A DNA stretch of 64,000 nt from Pseudomonadota bacterium (GTDB lineage Bacteria > Pseudomonadota > Alphaproteobacteria > Acetobacterales > Acetobacteraceae). The stretch lies in the NCBI GenBank assembly GCA_021845595.1, contig JAJZVV010000001.1, forward strand, positions 124,001 to 188,000. Direction: 5' to 3'. The notes below the pieces were generated by a model that saw only the letters and a list, made by a program, of their open reading frames with translations, was not told the DNA's origin and searched no databases. The translations under genes were made by a program, and so were the position numbers. Shown one piece after another: positions 17,798 through 28,900 of the stretch; the first letter of the stretch is position 1; each line of letters begins with the position of its first letter.

Positions 17798-17826
17798 GTT
17801 GCGCGTTGTGCGGCGCAGCACGCAAC
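17798..17826. promoter_or_regulatory. Imperfect dyad in a divergent promoter region
   Basis: gttgcg and cgcaac form perfect 6-base outer arms around a partly paired centre (11 of 14 positions pair overall). The dyad lies in the 281-base gap between the divergent oxidoreductase (start 17616) and acyl-CoA synthetase (start 17898), about 70 bases upstream of the latter. It could be an operator or an RNA hairpin. Nothing else in this gap is recognisable. Confidence 0.35.
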
Positions 17827-17897
17827 GGGCCGTTTGCTCGGGCCGCCCGCGCGGCCTATTGTTCCCGAAAATTCCACCCTGAGGAGGCAGTGCGGCG

Positions 17898-19616
<1,719 letters not shown>

Positions 19617-19623
19617 ACGCGCG

Positions 19624-20571
19624 ATGGACCAGCCCGCGCGCTCGGCGCGCCGACGCCAAGGCCGTGCGAACGCGCTGCCGAAGGTCGTGCGCATCGGGCT
19701 GCCGAAGGATCGCTGGCGCGACCTCTATCATTCGCTGCTGGTGCTGCCGTGGAGCGGCTTCTTCGCCATCCTGGTCAGCTTCTACCTGGTCGCGAACACC
19801 GGCTTCGCGACCTTGTTCCTGCTCCAGCGCGGCGCCATCGCCGGTGCCGAAACCGGCACCTGGCTGGAGGCGTTCTTCTTCAGCGTCGAGACCATGGCCA
19901 CCGTCGGCTACGGCGTGCTGCACCCGGGCACGCTCTATGGCCATATCGTCGCCACGGCGGAAATCATCTTCGGCGTCATGGTGGTGCCGCTGGCGACCGG
20001 GCTGGTGATCGCCAAATTCACCCGCCCGACGGCGCGCATCCTGTTCAGCCGCCACGCCGTGATCACCGCGTTCGAAGGCCGTCCGACGCTGATCTTTCGC
20101 GCCGCCAATCTGCGCAGCAACCAGATCATCGAGGGCCGCGCGCAGGTTTCGCTGCTCCGCCGGCAGACCACGGAGGAAGGCTATCAGTTGCGCCGGATCA
20201 TCGATCTGCCGCTGCTGCGCGAGACCAGCCCGATCTTCGCGCTCAGCTGGTCGGTGATGCACCGGATCGACGCGACGAGCCCGCTGGCCAGCGCGGACGC
20301 GGCGACGCTGCACGCGGATGACGTCCGCATCATCGTCGTGATGACCGGCATCGACGGCACCACGTCTTCGACCGTGCACGCCACCTACCAGTACACGGCC
20401 GGCGATATCCGCTTCGATCACGCCTTCGTCGATGTCGTCTCGCTGGCCGCGGACGGCACGCCGCACATCGACTTCAACCGCTTTCACGAAACGCGGCCGA
20501 CGCCATCGGCCGCGGCCGTGGCGCCGGTTCAGCGCCCGCCGGAAACGGGCAGGATCGCGCCGGTGACGTAG
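19624..20571 (+). CDS. Inward-rectifier-type potassium channel (KirBac)
   Basis: A 315-residue protein with the KirBac plan: a slide helix rich in basic and aromatic residues (WRDLYHSLLVLPW), first membrane helix (about 44-62), pore helix and selectivity filter ATVGYG (about 92-97), second membrane helix (about 108-130), and a C-terminal cytoplasmic immunoglobulin-like domain beginning LIFRAANLRSNQI and including the conserved WSVMHRID. Such channels pass K+ and respond to lipids or ions at the cytoplasmic face. Start: ATG at 19624, 7 bases after the acyl-CoA ligase. The last 43 bases overlap the 3' end of the convergent SDR gene. Confidence 0.92.
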   Translation: MDQPARSARRRQGRANALPKVVRIGLPKDRWRDLYHSLLVLPWSGFFAILVSFYLVANTGFATLFLLQRGAIAGAETGTWLEAFFFSVETMATVGYGVLHPGTLYGHIVATAEIIFGVMVVPLATGLVIAKFTRPTARILFSRHAVITAFEGRPTLIFRAANLRSNQIIEGRAQVSLLRRQTTEEGYQLRRIIDLPLLRETSPIFALSWSVMHRIDATSPLASADAATLHADDVRIIVVMTGIDGTTSSTVHATYQYTAGDIRFDHAFVDVVSLAADGTPHIDFNRFHETRPTPSAAAVAPVQRPPETGRIAPVT

Positions 20572-21281
20572 GACGAGGCCGGCGAGAGCAGCCAGGCGAT
20601 CGCCTCCGCCGTCTCCTCGGGCGAGCCGACGCGCTGCATCGGCACGAAGCCGACCAGCCGCGCCAGACGGTCGCCACCGCCAGCGGCGGCGTGCAGTTCG
20701 GTCTCGATCAGGCCGGGTGCGACGGCGTTGACCCGGATGCCCTCGGCGGCAACCTCGCGCGCGAGGCCGATGGTGAAACTGTCCACCGCACCCTTGCTCG
20801 CCGCGTAATGGACCCACTCGCCACCGCCGCCGAGTTCGGCCGCGCGCGAGCCGACATTGACGATCGCCCCGCCCTTGCCGCCGTGCTTCGTCGACATCCG
20901 CCGGATCGCCTCGCGGGCACACAGGAACAGGCCGGTGACGTTCACCGCCAGCACCCGCTCCAGCACCGCCGGCGTGATCGACTCCACCCGCCCGACCGGG
21001 CCGGTGACGCCGGCATTGGCGACCAGCCCGCCGAGCGGGCCGAGCGCGCGCTCGGCCTCCTCGAACAGGCGAACGATGTCGGCCTCCCGGCCGGTATCGC
21101 CCTGGATCGCCACCGCCTTGCCGCCGGCCGCGGCGATCGCGGCGACGACCTGGTGCGCGGCGGCCTCGTTGCTGGCAAAATTGACCGCAACCGGGTGGCC
21201 CTCGGCGGCCAGCCGCCGGCATGTGGCCGCGCCGATGCCGCGGCCGCCGCCGGTGACGATCACCATGCGCTTTTCGCTCAT
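20529..21281 (-). CDS. Short-chain dehydrogenase/reductase
   Basis: A 250-residue classical SDR: TGGGRGIGAATCRRL (about 10-24), NFASN after strand 2 (favouring NADP), NAGVTG, NVGSR and catalytic YAASKGA (about 158-164), ending in the family tail SYVTGAILPVSGGR. It is closest in style to glucose-1-dehydrogenase or FabG-like sugar and alcohol oxidoreductases; the substrate is not determinable. Start: ATG at 21281 after gggaggg. It lies 36 bases downstream of rpsD in the same direction and may be co-transcribed with it. Its 3' end overlaps the potassium channel gene tail to tail by 43 bases. Confidence 0.87.
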   Translation of the reverse strand: MSEKRMVIVTGGGRGIGAATCRRLAAEGHPVAVNFASNEAAAHQVVAAIAAAGGKAVAIQGDTGREADIVRLFEEAERALGPLGGLVANAGVTGPVGRVESITPAVLERVLAVNVTGLFLCAREAIRRMSTKHGGKGGAIVNVGSRAAELGGGGEWVHYAASKGAVDSFTIGLAREVAAEGIRVNAVAPGLIETELHAAAGGGDRLARLVGFVPMQRVGSPEETAEAIAWLLSPASSYVTGAILPVSGGR

Positions 21282-21317
21282 TGTTCCCTCCCTGTGCCGG
21301 CCGTTGGGGCCGACGGA

Positions 21318-21932
21318 TCAGCGCGAATAGAACTCGACCACCAGATTCGGCTCCATCTGCACCGGATAGGGCACGTCCGAGAGCTTCGGGCTGCGCAGGA
21401 AGCGTCCGCGCATGGCGCGGTGATCGACCTCGAGATACTCCGGCGTGTCGCGCTCGCCGCTCTGCGCCGCGTCCAGCACCATGGCGAGCTGCTTGGACTT
21501 CTCGCGCACTTCGACCACGTCGTTGTCGCGCACGAGATAGGAGGCGATGTTCACCCGCTTGCCGTTGACCATGACATGGCCGTGGGAGACGAACTGGCGC
21601 GCGGCGAAGGGCGTGATGGCGAACTTCATGCGGTAAACGACGGCATCCAGCCGGCGCTCCAGCAGCTCGATGAGGTTCTCCGACGTGTCGCCCTTGCGAC
21701 GCACCGCCTCCTCATAATATTTCCGGAACTGCTTCTCGCCGATATTGCCGTAATAGCCCTTCAGCTTCTGCTTCGCCATGAGCTGCACGCCAAAGTCGGA
21801 CGGCTTTTTCCGCCGCTGACCGTGCTGGCCCGGACCATATTCGCGCTTGGCGAGCGGGGACTTGGCGCGCCCCCAGAGGTTAACGCCCAGGCGGCGGTTG
21901 ATTTTGTACTTGCTTTCGGCGCGCTTGGTCAT
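21318..21932 (-). CDS. rpsD: 30S ribosomal protein S4
   Basis: A 204-residue ribosomal protein S4, the 16S rRNA binding protein that starts assembly of the small-subunit body. It begins [20 protein letters not shown], and has the S4 RNA-binding domain around [13 protein letters not shown] and [16 protein letters not shown] (about 95-135) and the typical end VVEFYSR. Length matches alphaproteobacterial S4 (about 205). Start: ATG at 21932 with gaaaggg 8-14 bases upstream. It is encoded alone, away from the ribosomal operons, as is usual in alphaproteobacteria. The 253 bases upstream (21933-22185) hold its promoter; no recognisable hairpin or other gene is seen there. Confidence 0.97.
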   Translation of the reverse strand: MTKRAESKYKINRRLGVNLWGRAKSPLAKREYGPGQHGQRRKKPSDFGVQLMAKQKLKGYYGNIGEKQFRKYYEEAVRRKGDTSENLIELLERRLDAVVYRMKFAITPFAARQFVSHGHVMVNGKRVNIASYLVRDNDVVEVREKSKQLAMVLDAAQSGERDTPEYLEVDHRAMRGRFLRSPKLSDVPYPVQMEPNLVVEFYSR

Positions 21933-22185
21933 GCGCGATGCCCTTTCTTCATCCTGCCGCGCGGGCGCAGGGGCCGCGCGTGGCGTGTTGCACCGGTAGG
22001 CCGTCACGCAAAACGCAACGGCGGGCGCGGCGCCCCGGGTACGATGCCCTGGCGCCGTCCACGTTCCCGGCAGTGGGTCGGCGCTATAGGCACCGGTGGC
22101 CGGCCTGTCAACCGGTCCGCCGGAACCGTGTCCTGCCCCTGAAATGCGCTTGCGGAGTTCCGAAATTCGACACTAGGCTTGGGCG

Positions 22186-22395
22186 ATGATCTCACGCCGC
22201 GACATTGCCTGGCTCGGCACCATCGCCGGTTTCGCCGGCGGGCTCGTCGGGGGCATCGCGCTTGGCCTCGGCATCGCCCTGGCGCTTCGCGGCGCGATGC
22301 TCGGAATCGCGCTCGCATTGGCCGGCGTGCCGCTGTCCGGCCTCGCCGGCTGGCTCATTGCCCGCCGCCTCGCCGCCGAGTCCGAGCGGGTCTGA
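22186..22395 (+). CDS. Small membrane protein, unknown function
   Basis: A 69-residue open frame in the normal coding style of the window. It has a short basic start (MISRRDIAW), two hydrophobic Gly/Ala/Leu-rich stretches (about 9-33 and 36-60) broken by a single Arg, and a basic end RRLAAESERV. GxxxG-like spacing (GFAGGLVGGIALGLG) suggests tightly packed membrane helices. It is divergent from rpsD. I do not recognise a family, and the Shine-Dalgarno (aggcttggg) is weak, so the gene is likely but unproven. Confidence 0.5.
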   Translation: MISRRDIAWLGTIAGFAGGLVGGIALGLGIALALRGAMLGIALALAGVPLSGLAGWLIARRLAAESERV

Positions 22396-22571
22396 CCGGC
22401 GCTCCGGTTCCGGCACACGCGAGAACTGTGGTTCTTAATATATTTGCAACCATGCAATGCAACCCCTAAGCTGGATACCGTCCGGAATGCGTCCATGCGG
22501 GTGCGGAAATAGTTCTTAAGACGTATCCGGCTAGATTGCGCGATATTGGAGCCTTGGGGGGACTTCAGGGC
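22396..22571. other. AT-rich intergenic stretch upstream of a cyclase gene
   Basis: This gap is clearly richer in A/T than its surroundings. It holds a short dyad agaac-tgtg-gttct (22422-22435) followed by aatatattt, and the octamer gttcttaa occurs twice (22432-22439 and 22512-22519), 80 bases apart. It probably contains the promoter of the GGDEF gene and possibly the end of the small upstream gene's transcript. No c-di-GMP riboswitch consensus is apparent. Confidence 0.35.
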
Positions 22572-24488
22572 ATGGTTCGCCTGAACCGCTGGTTGCCGCA
22601 GCCATGGTCACTGCTCGCGCTCGTGGTGGCCTTCGCGGCCGCCGCTGGGCTGGGGCTCGGCCTGAGTCGCGCCGTGGGCCGGGTCGCGCTCATCTGGCCG
22701 GCCAACGGCGTGGCCGTCGCCCTCCTCCTGGCCGCGCCGGTGCGGGAGCTGCCGGCGCGGCTGCTGGCGCTGTTCGCCACCGATGTTGCCGTGAATCTGG
22801 CCTGGGGCGAGGACCCCTGGCCAGCGGCGATGGCCATCGCCGGCACCAATGCCGGTGAGATCGCGGCGATGGTCGGGCTGTTGCACGCGCGGCTCCAGCG
22901 TCGGCCGGACCCGACGCGGCCCGGCGCGCTGGGCTTTCTGATCGGCGGCGCCGCCGTGGTCGCAGCCTTTGCCGCCCTCGTCGCTGCGGATTCGCTGTTC
23001 TTCTTGGAGGACCGCCCCTTCCTGCCGGTCCTGGCCGCCTGGTTCGGTGCCGACGCGCTGGGGCTGATCATCGTCACCCCGATCATGCTGGCGCTCGACC
23101 GAGCGGGGATCCGCGCGCTCGCCGCCGGGCCACGGCCGATGGCGACGGTGCTGCTGATCCTGCTGCCTGCGGTGGTTGCGCTCGCCGCCTGCGCCGGGGA
23201 GAACGACGGCCTTGCGTTTCTCGTCTTCCCGCCCCTGATGCTGGCCGCCTGGCGCCTGCCGGCCGCCGGCACCGCGCTGGCCCTGATCTTGATCGCCGTC
23301 ATCACGGTCGGCACGGCCGCCGCCGGCACCGGCTCGTTCGTCGTCGAGGCCGCACACGATCCCGCCGCCTTCGCCTGGATCAGCCCGCCGCAGTTTGCTC
23401 AGCTCTATCTGGCCTGCATCGCGGCAAGCGGTTTCGCCGCCACCGCCGGCCGCCAGCAGATCAACCGGCTTCGCCGCGCCGTTGCCGCCCGCGCCGCCCG
23501 GCTGCGCGACAGCGAAATTCGGACCCGCGTTCTGGCCGAAAGCTCCTCCGATATCATCCTGCGCATCGGCGCCGATGGCCTGCCCCGGTATATCTCGCCC
23601 GCCGTCACCGAAATGCTGGGCTGGACCGTCGCCGAGGTGCTCGGCAGCGACTGGCGCGCGCTCATTCACCCGGACGATCAGCGCGAGGTGCGTCGGATGC
23701 TCGGACAGGCCGCCCGGGAAGCTGCCTCGGTCGGCTTTCGCTACCGGCGGCGGCACAAGAACGGGTCCTATGTCTGGGTGGAGACGCGCACGCGCGCGCG
23801 CAAGGACCCCACGACCGGTGCCGTGATCGAATACATCGCCAACATTCGGGACGTCACGGCGCAAAAGGCGGCCGAGGAGGCGCTCGCGGAGGCCCACGCG
23901 CGGCTGGCTCAGCTGGCGACCACCGACGGGCTCACCAACCTGCCCAACCGCCGCAGTTTCGACAGCGCGCTGGACAGCGAATGGCACCGCGCGCGCCGGG
24001 AATTGATCCCCGTCTCGCTGCTGATGATCGACGTCGATTGCTTCAAGAAGTTCAACGACCATTTCGGCCATCTCGCCGGCGACGACTGCCTGCGCGCGGT
24101 CGCCGATGCCATCCGCGGCGCCGTGCATCGCGCGTGGGACACCGTGGCGCGCTTCGGCGGCGAGGAATTCGCCGTCCTGCTTCCGGCCACCGACGCAGCG
24201 GGTGCGTTGCACATCGCCGAGGCCATGCGCCGGGCGGTGCGCGGGCGGGCGATGCCCCATCCGGGCAGCCCCAACGGCATCGTCACCGTCAGCATCGGGG
24301 TCGCGACCGAGGACACCGATCATTATGCCACGGCGGAGGCCCTGATCGCCGCGGCGGATGCGGCGCTCTACGCCGCCAAATCCGCCGGACGGGACCGCGT
24401 GATGGTCGCCCCGGCATCGCCGCCGCTGGTGCAGATCGCGGCCCCGCCGGTCGCCGACGCGCCGCAACTGATCGCCACCCGCGCCTGA
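22572..24488 (+). CDS. Membrane diguanylate cyclase (MASE1-PAS-GGDEF)
   Basis: A 638-residue protein that would make cyclic di-GMP. Order: MASE1 membrane sensor (about 10-290, some eight membrane helices, with the diagnostic IWPANGVAVALLL), a PAS domain (about 315-440, containing RYISPAVTEMLGW and the PAC end IRDVTAQKAAEEAL), then GGDEF (about 450-610). The active site reads GGEEF (529-533), and RAWD five residues before it is an intact RxxD inhibitory site, so product feedback is expected. There is no EAL domain. Start chosen: ATG at 22572; a TTG 36 bases upstream is in frame but lacks support. A paralogue of identical architecture is encoded at 31850-33727. Confidence 0.9.
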   Translation: MVRLNRWLPQPWSLLALVVAFAAAAGLGLGLSRAVGRVALIWPANGVAVALLLAAPVRELPARLLALFATDVAVNLAWGEDPWPAAMAIAGTNAGEIAAMVGLLHARLQRRPDPTRPGALGFLIGGAAVVAAFAALVAADSLFFLEDRPFLPVLAAWFGADALGLIIVTPIMLALDRAGIRALAAGPRPMATVLLILLPAVVALAACAGENDGLAFLVFPPLMLAAWRLPAAGTALALILIAVITVGTAAAGTGSFVVEAAHDPAAFAWISPPQFAQLYLACIAASGFAATAGRQQINRLRRAVAARAARLRDSEIRTRVLAESSSDIILRIGADGLPRYISPAVTEMLGWTVAEVLGSDWRALIHPDDQREVRRMLGQAAREAASVGFRYRRRHKNGSYVWVETRTRARKDPTTGAVIEYIANIRDVTAQKAAEEALAEAHARLAQLATTDGLTNLPNRRSFDSALDSEWHRARRELIPVSLLMIDVDCFKKFNDHFGHLAGDDCLRAVADAIRGAVHRAWDTVARFGGEEFAVLLPATDAAGALHIAEAMRRAVRGRAMPHPGSPNGIVTVSIGVATEDTDHYATAEALIAAADAALYAAKSAGRDRVMVAPASPPLVQIAAPPVADAPQLIATRA

Positions 24489-24601
24489 TCGGCCTCAGCC
24501 GTGCGCGCCGCGGCACCGTGACCCGCCGGGATCGAGGGTCGCCGCGGCGGCGCGGGTACGCGACACTCCGTCCGATCATCACGCGGCGGGGGGAGATCGG
24601 C

Positions 24602-25879
24602 ATGCCAGACCAACCGGGCGGTGGCACCGCGCGCGCCGCTGCCCCGCCATGGCGGCGGCTCCTGCTCGCCACCAGCCTTGTTCTGATGGCGTTCGTCCTG
24701 CGCGTTCCCGTCGCCAGCGTCGGCCCGGTGCTGCCGGAGGCGGCCCGTGCGATCGCGCTCTCCGCCGCCGCGAGCAGCGTGCTGACCACGCTGCCCTCGC
24801 TCTGCTTCGGCCTGTTCAGCCCGCTCGCCGCGGTGCTGCGGCGTAGGATCGGCATCGAGCGCGGCATCCTGATCGCCCTCCTCGCCATCGCCGCCGGCAC
24901 CGCGCTGCGCGGCATCCCCGAGGCGCCATTCCTGTTCGGCGGCCAGATTCTCGCCTGCCTCGGCATCGCCATCGTCAACGTGCTGCTGCCCGGCCTGGTG
25001 AAGCAGGATTTTCCCGACCAGGCGGCGCTGATGACCGGCCTCTATGTCACCGCGCTCTGCGGCGGGGCGGCCGTCGCCGCCGCGTTCACGGTGCCGCTTC
25101 GGCTGACGCTTGGCGGCTCATGGGCGGGGGCGCTGGCGGTCTGGGCGATCCCGGCGGTGATCGCGGCGGCGCTGTGGGTGCCGAACCTGCGCACCGGGGT
25201 CGACGCCACCGGCGCGCACCGCACCGTCGTGCGCGGACTGTGGCGCGATGCCCTGGCCTGGCAACTGACGCTGTTCATGGGCCTGCAATCCGCCTTCGCC
25301 TATATCAGCTTCGGCTGGCTCGCGCCGATGCTGCGCGACCGGGGGCTTTCGGCGCGGCAGGCCGGCTTCGTGCTGGCGGCGAACGTGCTCGCCCAGGCGG
25401 TCTCATCCCTGGTGGCGCCGACCCTGGCGACACGGCGGCGCGACCAGCGCGCGATCAATCTGGTCTCGGTGCTGGTCTGCACGCTGGGCTTCGAGGCCTG
25501 CATTTTCGGCCCGCTCTCCCTCGCCTGGCTCGCCTCGACGGCCTTCGGCCTGGCGCAGGGCTCGCTCTTCGCCGTCGGGCTGACCATGATCGTGCTGCGC
25601 GCCGCCGATGCACCGGTCGCCTCGGAGCTTTCGGCGATGGCCCAGACGATCGGCTACAGCCTGGCGTCGCTGGGGCCATTGGCCGCCGGGCTGCTGCGCG
25701 GGGCAACCGGCAACTGGAACGCGGTTGGCGTGCTCGGGCTGGCGATGGGCGTGGCACTGGCCGCCGCCGGCCTGGGCGCCGGACGGGCGGTCCAGGTCCA
25801 GGCGGTCAGCGCCGCGCTGCCCTACGCCGCGAGGTCCGGCAGGCCGGCCAGGGACTCGGCCAAGGCCGCCTCGTCGTAG
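24602..25879 (+). CDS. MFS transporter, CynX/NimT type
   Basis: A 425-residue integral membrane protein with about 12 hydrophobic segments in two halves. The opening [14 protein letters not shown], the FGLFSPLAA segment and [18 protein letters not shown] are the marks of the cyanate/nitroimidazole (CynX/NimT/YycB) branch of the major facilitator superfamily. Members export or import small anions and drugs; the substrate here is unknown. Start: ATG at 24602 preceded by gggggag. The last 58 bases overlap the convergent TrpB2-type gene, so the C-terminal tail (Arg/Ala-rich, hydrophilic) is under double coding constraint. Confidence 0.85.
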   Translation: MPDQPGGGTARAAAPPWRRLLLATSLVLMAFVLRVPVASVGPVLPEAARAIALSAAASSVLTTLPSLCFGLFSPLAAVLRRRIGIERGILIALLAIAAGTALRGIPEAPFLFGGQILACLGIAIVNVLLPGLVKQDFPDQAALMTGLYVTALCGGAAVAAAFTVPLRLTLGGSWAGALAVWAIPAVIAAALWVPNLRTGVDATGAHRTVVRGLWRDALAWQLTLFMGLQSAFAYISFGWLAPMLRDRGLSARQAGFVLAANVLAQAVSSLVAPTLATRRRDQRAINLVSVLVCTLGFEACIFGPLSLAWLASTAFGLAQGSLFAVGLTMIVLRAADAPVASELSAMAQTIGYSLASLGPLAAGLLRGATGNWNAVGVLGLAMGVALAAAGLGAGRAVQVQAVSAALPYAARSGRPARDSAKAASS

Positions 25880-27186
25880 GCACGGTCCTCCAGCTTGCCG
25901 GCGAAGTAATCCATGTAGGCCTGCATGTCGAAATGGCCGTGGCCGCAGAGATTGAACAGGATGGCGCGGGAGACGCCTTCCTGCTTGCAGCGCAGCGCCT
26001 CGTCGATGGCCCCGCGCACGGCGTGATTGGCCTCCGGTGCCGGCAGGATGCCCTCGGTGCGGGCGAACTGCACCCCAGCCTCGAAGCACTTCGTCTGCGT
26101 GTAGGCGCGGGACTGGATCAGGCCCAGTTCCTGCGTCAGGCTGACCAGCGGCGCCATGCCGTGGTAGCGCAGCCCGCCGGCATGGAACCCCGGCGGCATG
26201 AAGGTCGAGCCCAGCGTGTGCATCTTCACCAGCGGGGTGAGATGCCCGGTATCGCCGAAATCATACGCGTATTTGCCGCGCGTGAGCGACGGGCAGGCCG
26301 CCGGCTCGCAGGCGACGATGCTGACCTTCCGCCCGCCGCGCAGTTCGGCGCCGATGAAGGGAAAGGCGATGCCGGCAAAGTTGCTGCCCCCGCCGGTGCA
26401 GCCGACGACGATGTCGGGGTAGTCGCCCGCCATTTCGAGCTGTGCGATCGCCTCCTCGCCGATGATGGTCTGGTGCAGCAGGACGTGGTTGAGCACGCTG
26501 CCGAGGGCGTATTTCGTGTCCTCGCGCTGGGCCGCGACCTCCACCGCCTCGCTGATGGCGATGCCGAGACTGCCGTTGGACTCGGGAAACTGGGCCAGGA
26601 TCTGCCGCCCGGCATTGGTCTCGGTGCTCGGGCTGGCGACGCAGCGCGCGCCCCAGGTCTCCATCAGCGCCTTGCGGTAGGGCTTCTGGTGGAAGCTGAC
26701 CTTGACCATGAACACGTCGACCTGAAGGCCGAACACGGCCCCCGCGTAGGCCAGCGCGGATCCCCATTGCCCGGCCCCGGTCTCGGTGGCGAGGCGCCGG
26801 ACGCCCTCCTCCTTGTTGTAGAAGGCCTGCGGCACGGCAGTATTCGGCTTGTGGCTGCCGGCCGGGCTCACGCCCTCGTACTTATAGTAGATGCGCGCCG
26901 GCGTATCGAGCGCACGCTCCAGCCGCCGGGCGCGGTAGAGCGGCGAGGGCCGCCACTGGCGGTAGACATCGCGCACCGGCCCGGGAATCTCGATATAGCG
27001 CTCGGCCGAGACCTCCTGCTGGATCAGCGCCATGGGAAAGAGCGGCGCGAGGTCGCCCGGGCCGATCGGCTGGTGCGTGCCTGGATGCAGCACCGGTTCC
27101 GGCGGGCGCGGCAGGTCGGCGACGAGATTGTACCAGGCCTTCGGAATGCGGCTCTCGTCCAGAACATACTTCACGGTATCGGACAC
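25822..27186 (-). CDS. TrpB2-type tryptophan synthase beta-like PLP enzyme
   Basis: A 454-residue PLP enzyme of the TrpB2 group (longer than the standard beta subunit of about 400). PLP Lys113 lies in [15 protein letters not shown], the phosphate loop in [11 protein letters not shown], and the typical start [19 protein letters not shown] is characteristic of TrpB2. These stand-alone enzymes condense indole with serine or phosphoserine and usually do not pair with TrpA; none is seen here. Start: GTG at 27186 after gaggggaaa, an unusual start codon. It reads in the same direction as the two oxygenase genes upstream, 151 bases away, so it may have its own promoter. Confidence 0.9.
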   Translation of the reverse strand: MSDTVKYVLDESRIPKAWYNLVADLPRPPEPVLHPGTHQPIGPGDLAPLFPMALIQQEVSAERYIEIPGPVRDVYRQWRPSPLYRARRLERALDTPARIYYKYEGVSPAGSHKPNTAVPQAFYNKEEGVRRLATETGAGQWGSALAYAGAVFGLQVDVFMVKVSFHQKPYRKALMETWGARCVASPSTETNAGRQILAQFPESNGSLGIAISEAVEVAAQREDTKYALGSVLNHVLLHQTIIGEEAIAQLEMAGDYPDIVVGCTGGGSNFAGIAFPFIGAELRGGRKVSIVACEPAACPSLTRGKYAYDFGDTGHLTPLVKMHTLGSTFMPPGFHAGGLRYHGMAPLVSLTQELGLIQSRAYTQTKCFEAGVQFARTEGILPAPEANHAVRGAIDEALRCKQEGVSRAILFNLCGHGHFDMQAYMDYFAGKLEDRAYDEAALAESLAGLPDLAA

Positions 27187-27337
27187 GGTGCGTTTCCCCT
27201 CGACGTTTTACTGCCTCGTTGCGGACGTCATGCGAAGAGGATCGCGCACGGACTCCGGGGCGTCAATCACGCGCCGGTTGTCCCGCCTCATCGATCAGGC
27301 GTGCGCCGCGCGGGAATGCCTGAGCAGGCACGGACGA

Positions 27338-28012
27338 TCAGATCGCGATCGGGCGGTCCGGAAAGCAGAGCTGCTCGCGATCCCGCCAGCGCGGGCTGAC
27401 ATAATTGATTTCCATCAGCCGCCGGATCCCGTCGATCGGCCGCGGCTCGAACCCGTGCCAGGTATTGGCACCGGGAATGAAAATCACCGCGCTGTCGAAC
27501 TCGGCCGACGACCGCCCGACCCAGCGGCGATCGGCGTCGTAGATGTCCGTGCCCCACTCGTTCGCGTCCGGCCCGGTGCAGAGATAGATCACCATCGAGA
27601 ACCATTTTTCCGGGATATCGCAGTGCGGCTCCAGCCAGGCCCCGTCGATGTCCTGGATGTACTCGATACGCAGGAACCCGCCGTCGACGGAGATGCCGCA
27701 GGTCTCGGCGAAGGCTTTCGCGACCTCGCTTCGCTGCAGCGACTCGGCGAGCAGCGCGCACGGGCGATGGCGCGCGATCCGCTCGGCATTGAAGAACGTC
27801 CGCTTGTCGTTGAAGGATGCGCGGGTTCCGTCATGATGCATGACCGCGGGCGGCGCGATCGGCAGGCTGAGGATGCCGACACAGGCGCTCTCCGGCAGCA
27901 CGTCCTTCAGCCGCCAGTGCCGGTACGGCGTTTCCTCGCGCTGCGCGGCACGCAGCGCGGCGGCGAAATGCGCCGCGACCGACCCCGGTTCGGGAAGAAT
28001 CGGAAATTCCAT
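27338..28012 (-). CDS. 2OG-Fe(II) oxygenase-like protein B
   Basis: A 224-residue protein with the double-stranded beta-helix motif of 2-oxoglutarate/Fe(II) oxygenases. His130 and Asp132 lie in LEPHCDIPEKW, the distal His186 in NTWHGFEPRP, and an Arg (197/198) 11 residues later could bind 2-oxoglutarate; hydrophobic strands flank them (FSMVIYLC, AVIFIPG). The sequence is highly regular, so the gene is surely real, but the substrate is unknown. It lies 28 bases after oxygenase A in the same direction. The two share the WHGF element yet differ elsewhere, so they are distant relatives rather than a recent duplication. Start: ATG at 28012. Confidence 0.75.
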   Translation of the reverse strand: MEFPILPEPGSVAAHFAAALRAAQREETPYRHWRLKDVLPESACVGILSLPIAPPAVMHHDGTRASFNDKRTFFNAERIARHRPCALLAESLQRSEVAKAFAETCGISVDGGFLRIEYIQDIDGAWLEPHCDIPEKWFSMVIYLCTGPDANEWGTDIYDADRRWVGRSSAEFDSAVIFIPGANTWHGFEPRPIDGIRRLMEINYVSPRWRDREQLCFPDRPIAI

Positions 28013-28040
28013 GCGAGCGTCTCCCGATCTGCTGCCGTGC

Positions 28041-28721
28041 CTAACCGATCTTTCGCGGCGCCCAGTCGATCACCTGGCGCAGGCCGGGGATCGATTTCGC
28101 CACCGCGCTCAGCGTGTGACGCCAATATTCCCGCCGCACATACCACTCGGAATCGACGTAGCAGAGCTGCAGACTCATGCGCTGGCCCTTCTGAGGCAGG
28201 AATCCGTGCCAGGAATGATCGCAGACGCGGAACATCAGCATCCGGCCGAATTCTGGCGCGAACTCGAAGGCGACGTCCTCGCGATCGGCGCTGCGCAGCA
28301 CGCGCAGCCGGCCGCGCTCATACGGCCACTCGGGGCTGAAGCCGACGAGAACGGTGACGATCTTGTGCTTCGAGTCGGGGTGTGCGTAGCCCTCGTTATA
28401 GTGCCCCGTGGTGTTGCCCATCATCACCACGACCGGCGGGCAGTCGCTCAGATCCATGTCGAACTTCGCTTCGACGAGATGGCGGAAGCGCGTGCTCAGC
28501 AGATCCTGCACCACGCGGCCGAATTGCGGCCCGTACCGCAGCGCGGGCAGCGCGTAGCTGCCCCGATCGGGGATCCGCGGCGCGTCCGCCAGCACCGGCT
28601 GCTTGTATTGCAGCGGGATCGCCTGCTCGACGAAGCTGAAGTCGTACGGATCCCGCCGCAGTTCCGCGGCGGCAATGGCGGCCTCGTCGAGGAGTTGAAA
28701 CGGCGGCTCGGACTGCGCCAT
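28041..28721 (-). CDS. 2OG-Fe(II) oxygenase-like protein A
   Basis: A 226-residue protein with a 2OG-Fe(II) oxygenase core. His114 and Asp116 lie in GYAHPDSKHK, the distal His172 in DHSWHGF, and Arg181 in KGQRMSLQL nine residues later is the likely 2-oxoglutarate ligand. The run RGRLRVLRSAD matches the usual strand carrying substrate contacts. Family members hydroxylate proteins, lipids or small molecules; the target is unknown. Start: ATG at 28721 with aaggag 8-13 bases upstream decides against a longer frame beginning at 28814. Upstream lie FNR-type boxes at 28801 and 28901, so expression is probably oxygen-controlled. It precedes oxygenase B by 28 bases. Confidence 0.78.
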   Translation of the reverse strand: MAQSEPPFQLLDEAAIAAAELRRDPYDFSFVEQAIPLQYKQPVLADAPRIPDRGSYALPALRYGPQFGRVVQDLLSTRFRHLVEAKFDMDLSDCPPVVVMMGNTTGHYNEGYAHPDSKHKIVTVLVGFSPEWPYERGRLRVLRSADREDVAFEFAPEFGRMLMFRVCDHSWHGFLPQKGQRMSLQLCYVDSEWYVRREYWRHTLSAVAKSIPGLRQVIDWAPRKIG

Positions 28722-28800
28722 GAGGCTGCTCCTTGGAGAGCCGGTCTGACCGGCATTGCGGACCGGCCGCCATCGGGCAGCAGCCGTGTCGAGTCTGTCC

Positions 28801-28814
28801 TTGATCTGAATCAA
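28801..28814 (-). promoter_or_regulatory. FNR-type box upstream of the oxygenase pair
   Basis: TTGATctgaATCAA, a perfect match to the FNR/anaerobox consensus TTGAT-N4-ATCAA. It lies in the 189-base gap between nrdG and oxygenase A, centred 86 bases before the oxygenase ATG. The site is symmetric; the assigned strand follows the gene it probably serves. Confidence 0.75.
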
Positions 28815-28900
28815 GTCCGCCCCATCCGGATCGGGCCAGCCAACATCAGCCCGGGGCGAGGCGACCGAACACCGCGTAGAGCGGGCCGGCGCCGGCGTCG

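Noticed and set aside
22396-22571. Cyclic di-GMP riboswitch ahead of the GGDEF gene
   Set aside because: I could not find the conserved GEMM core or its two helices in the gap.
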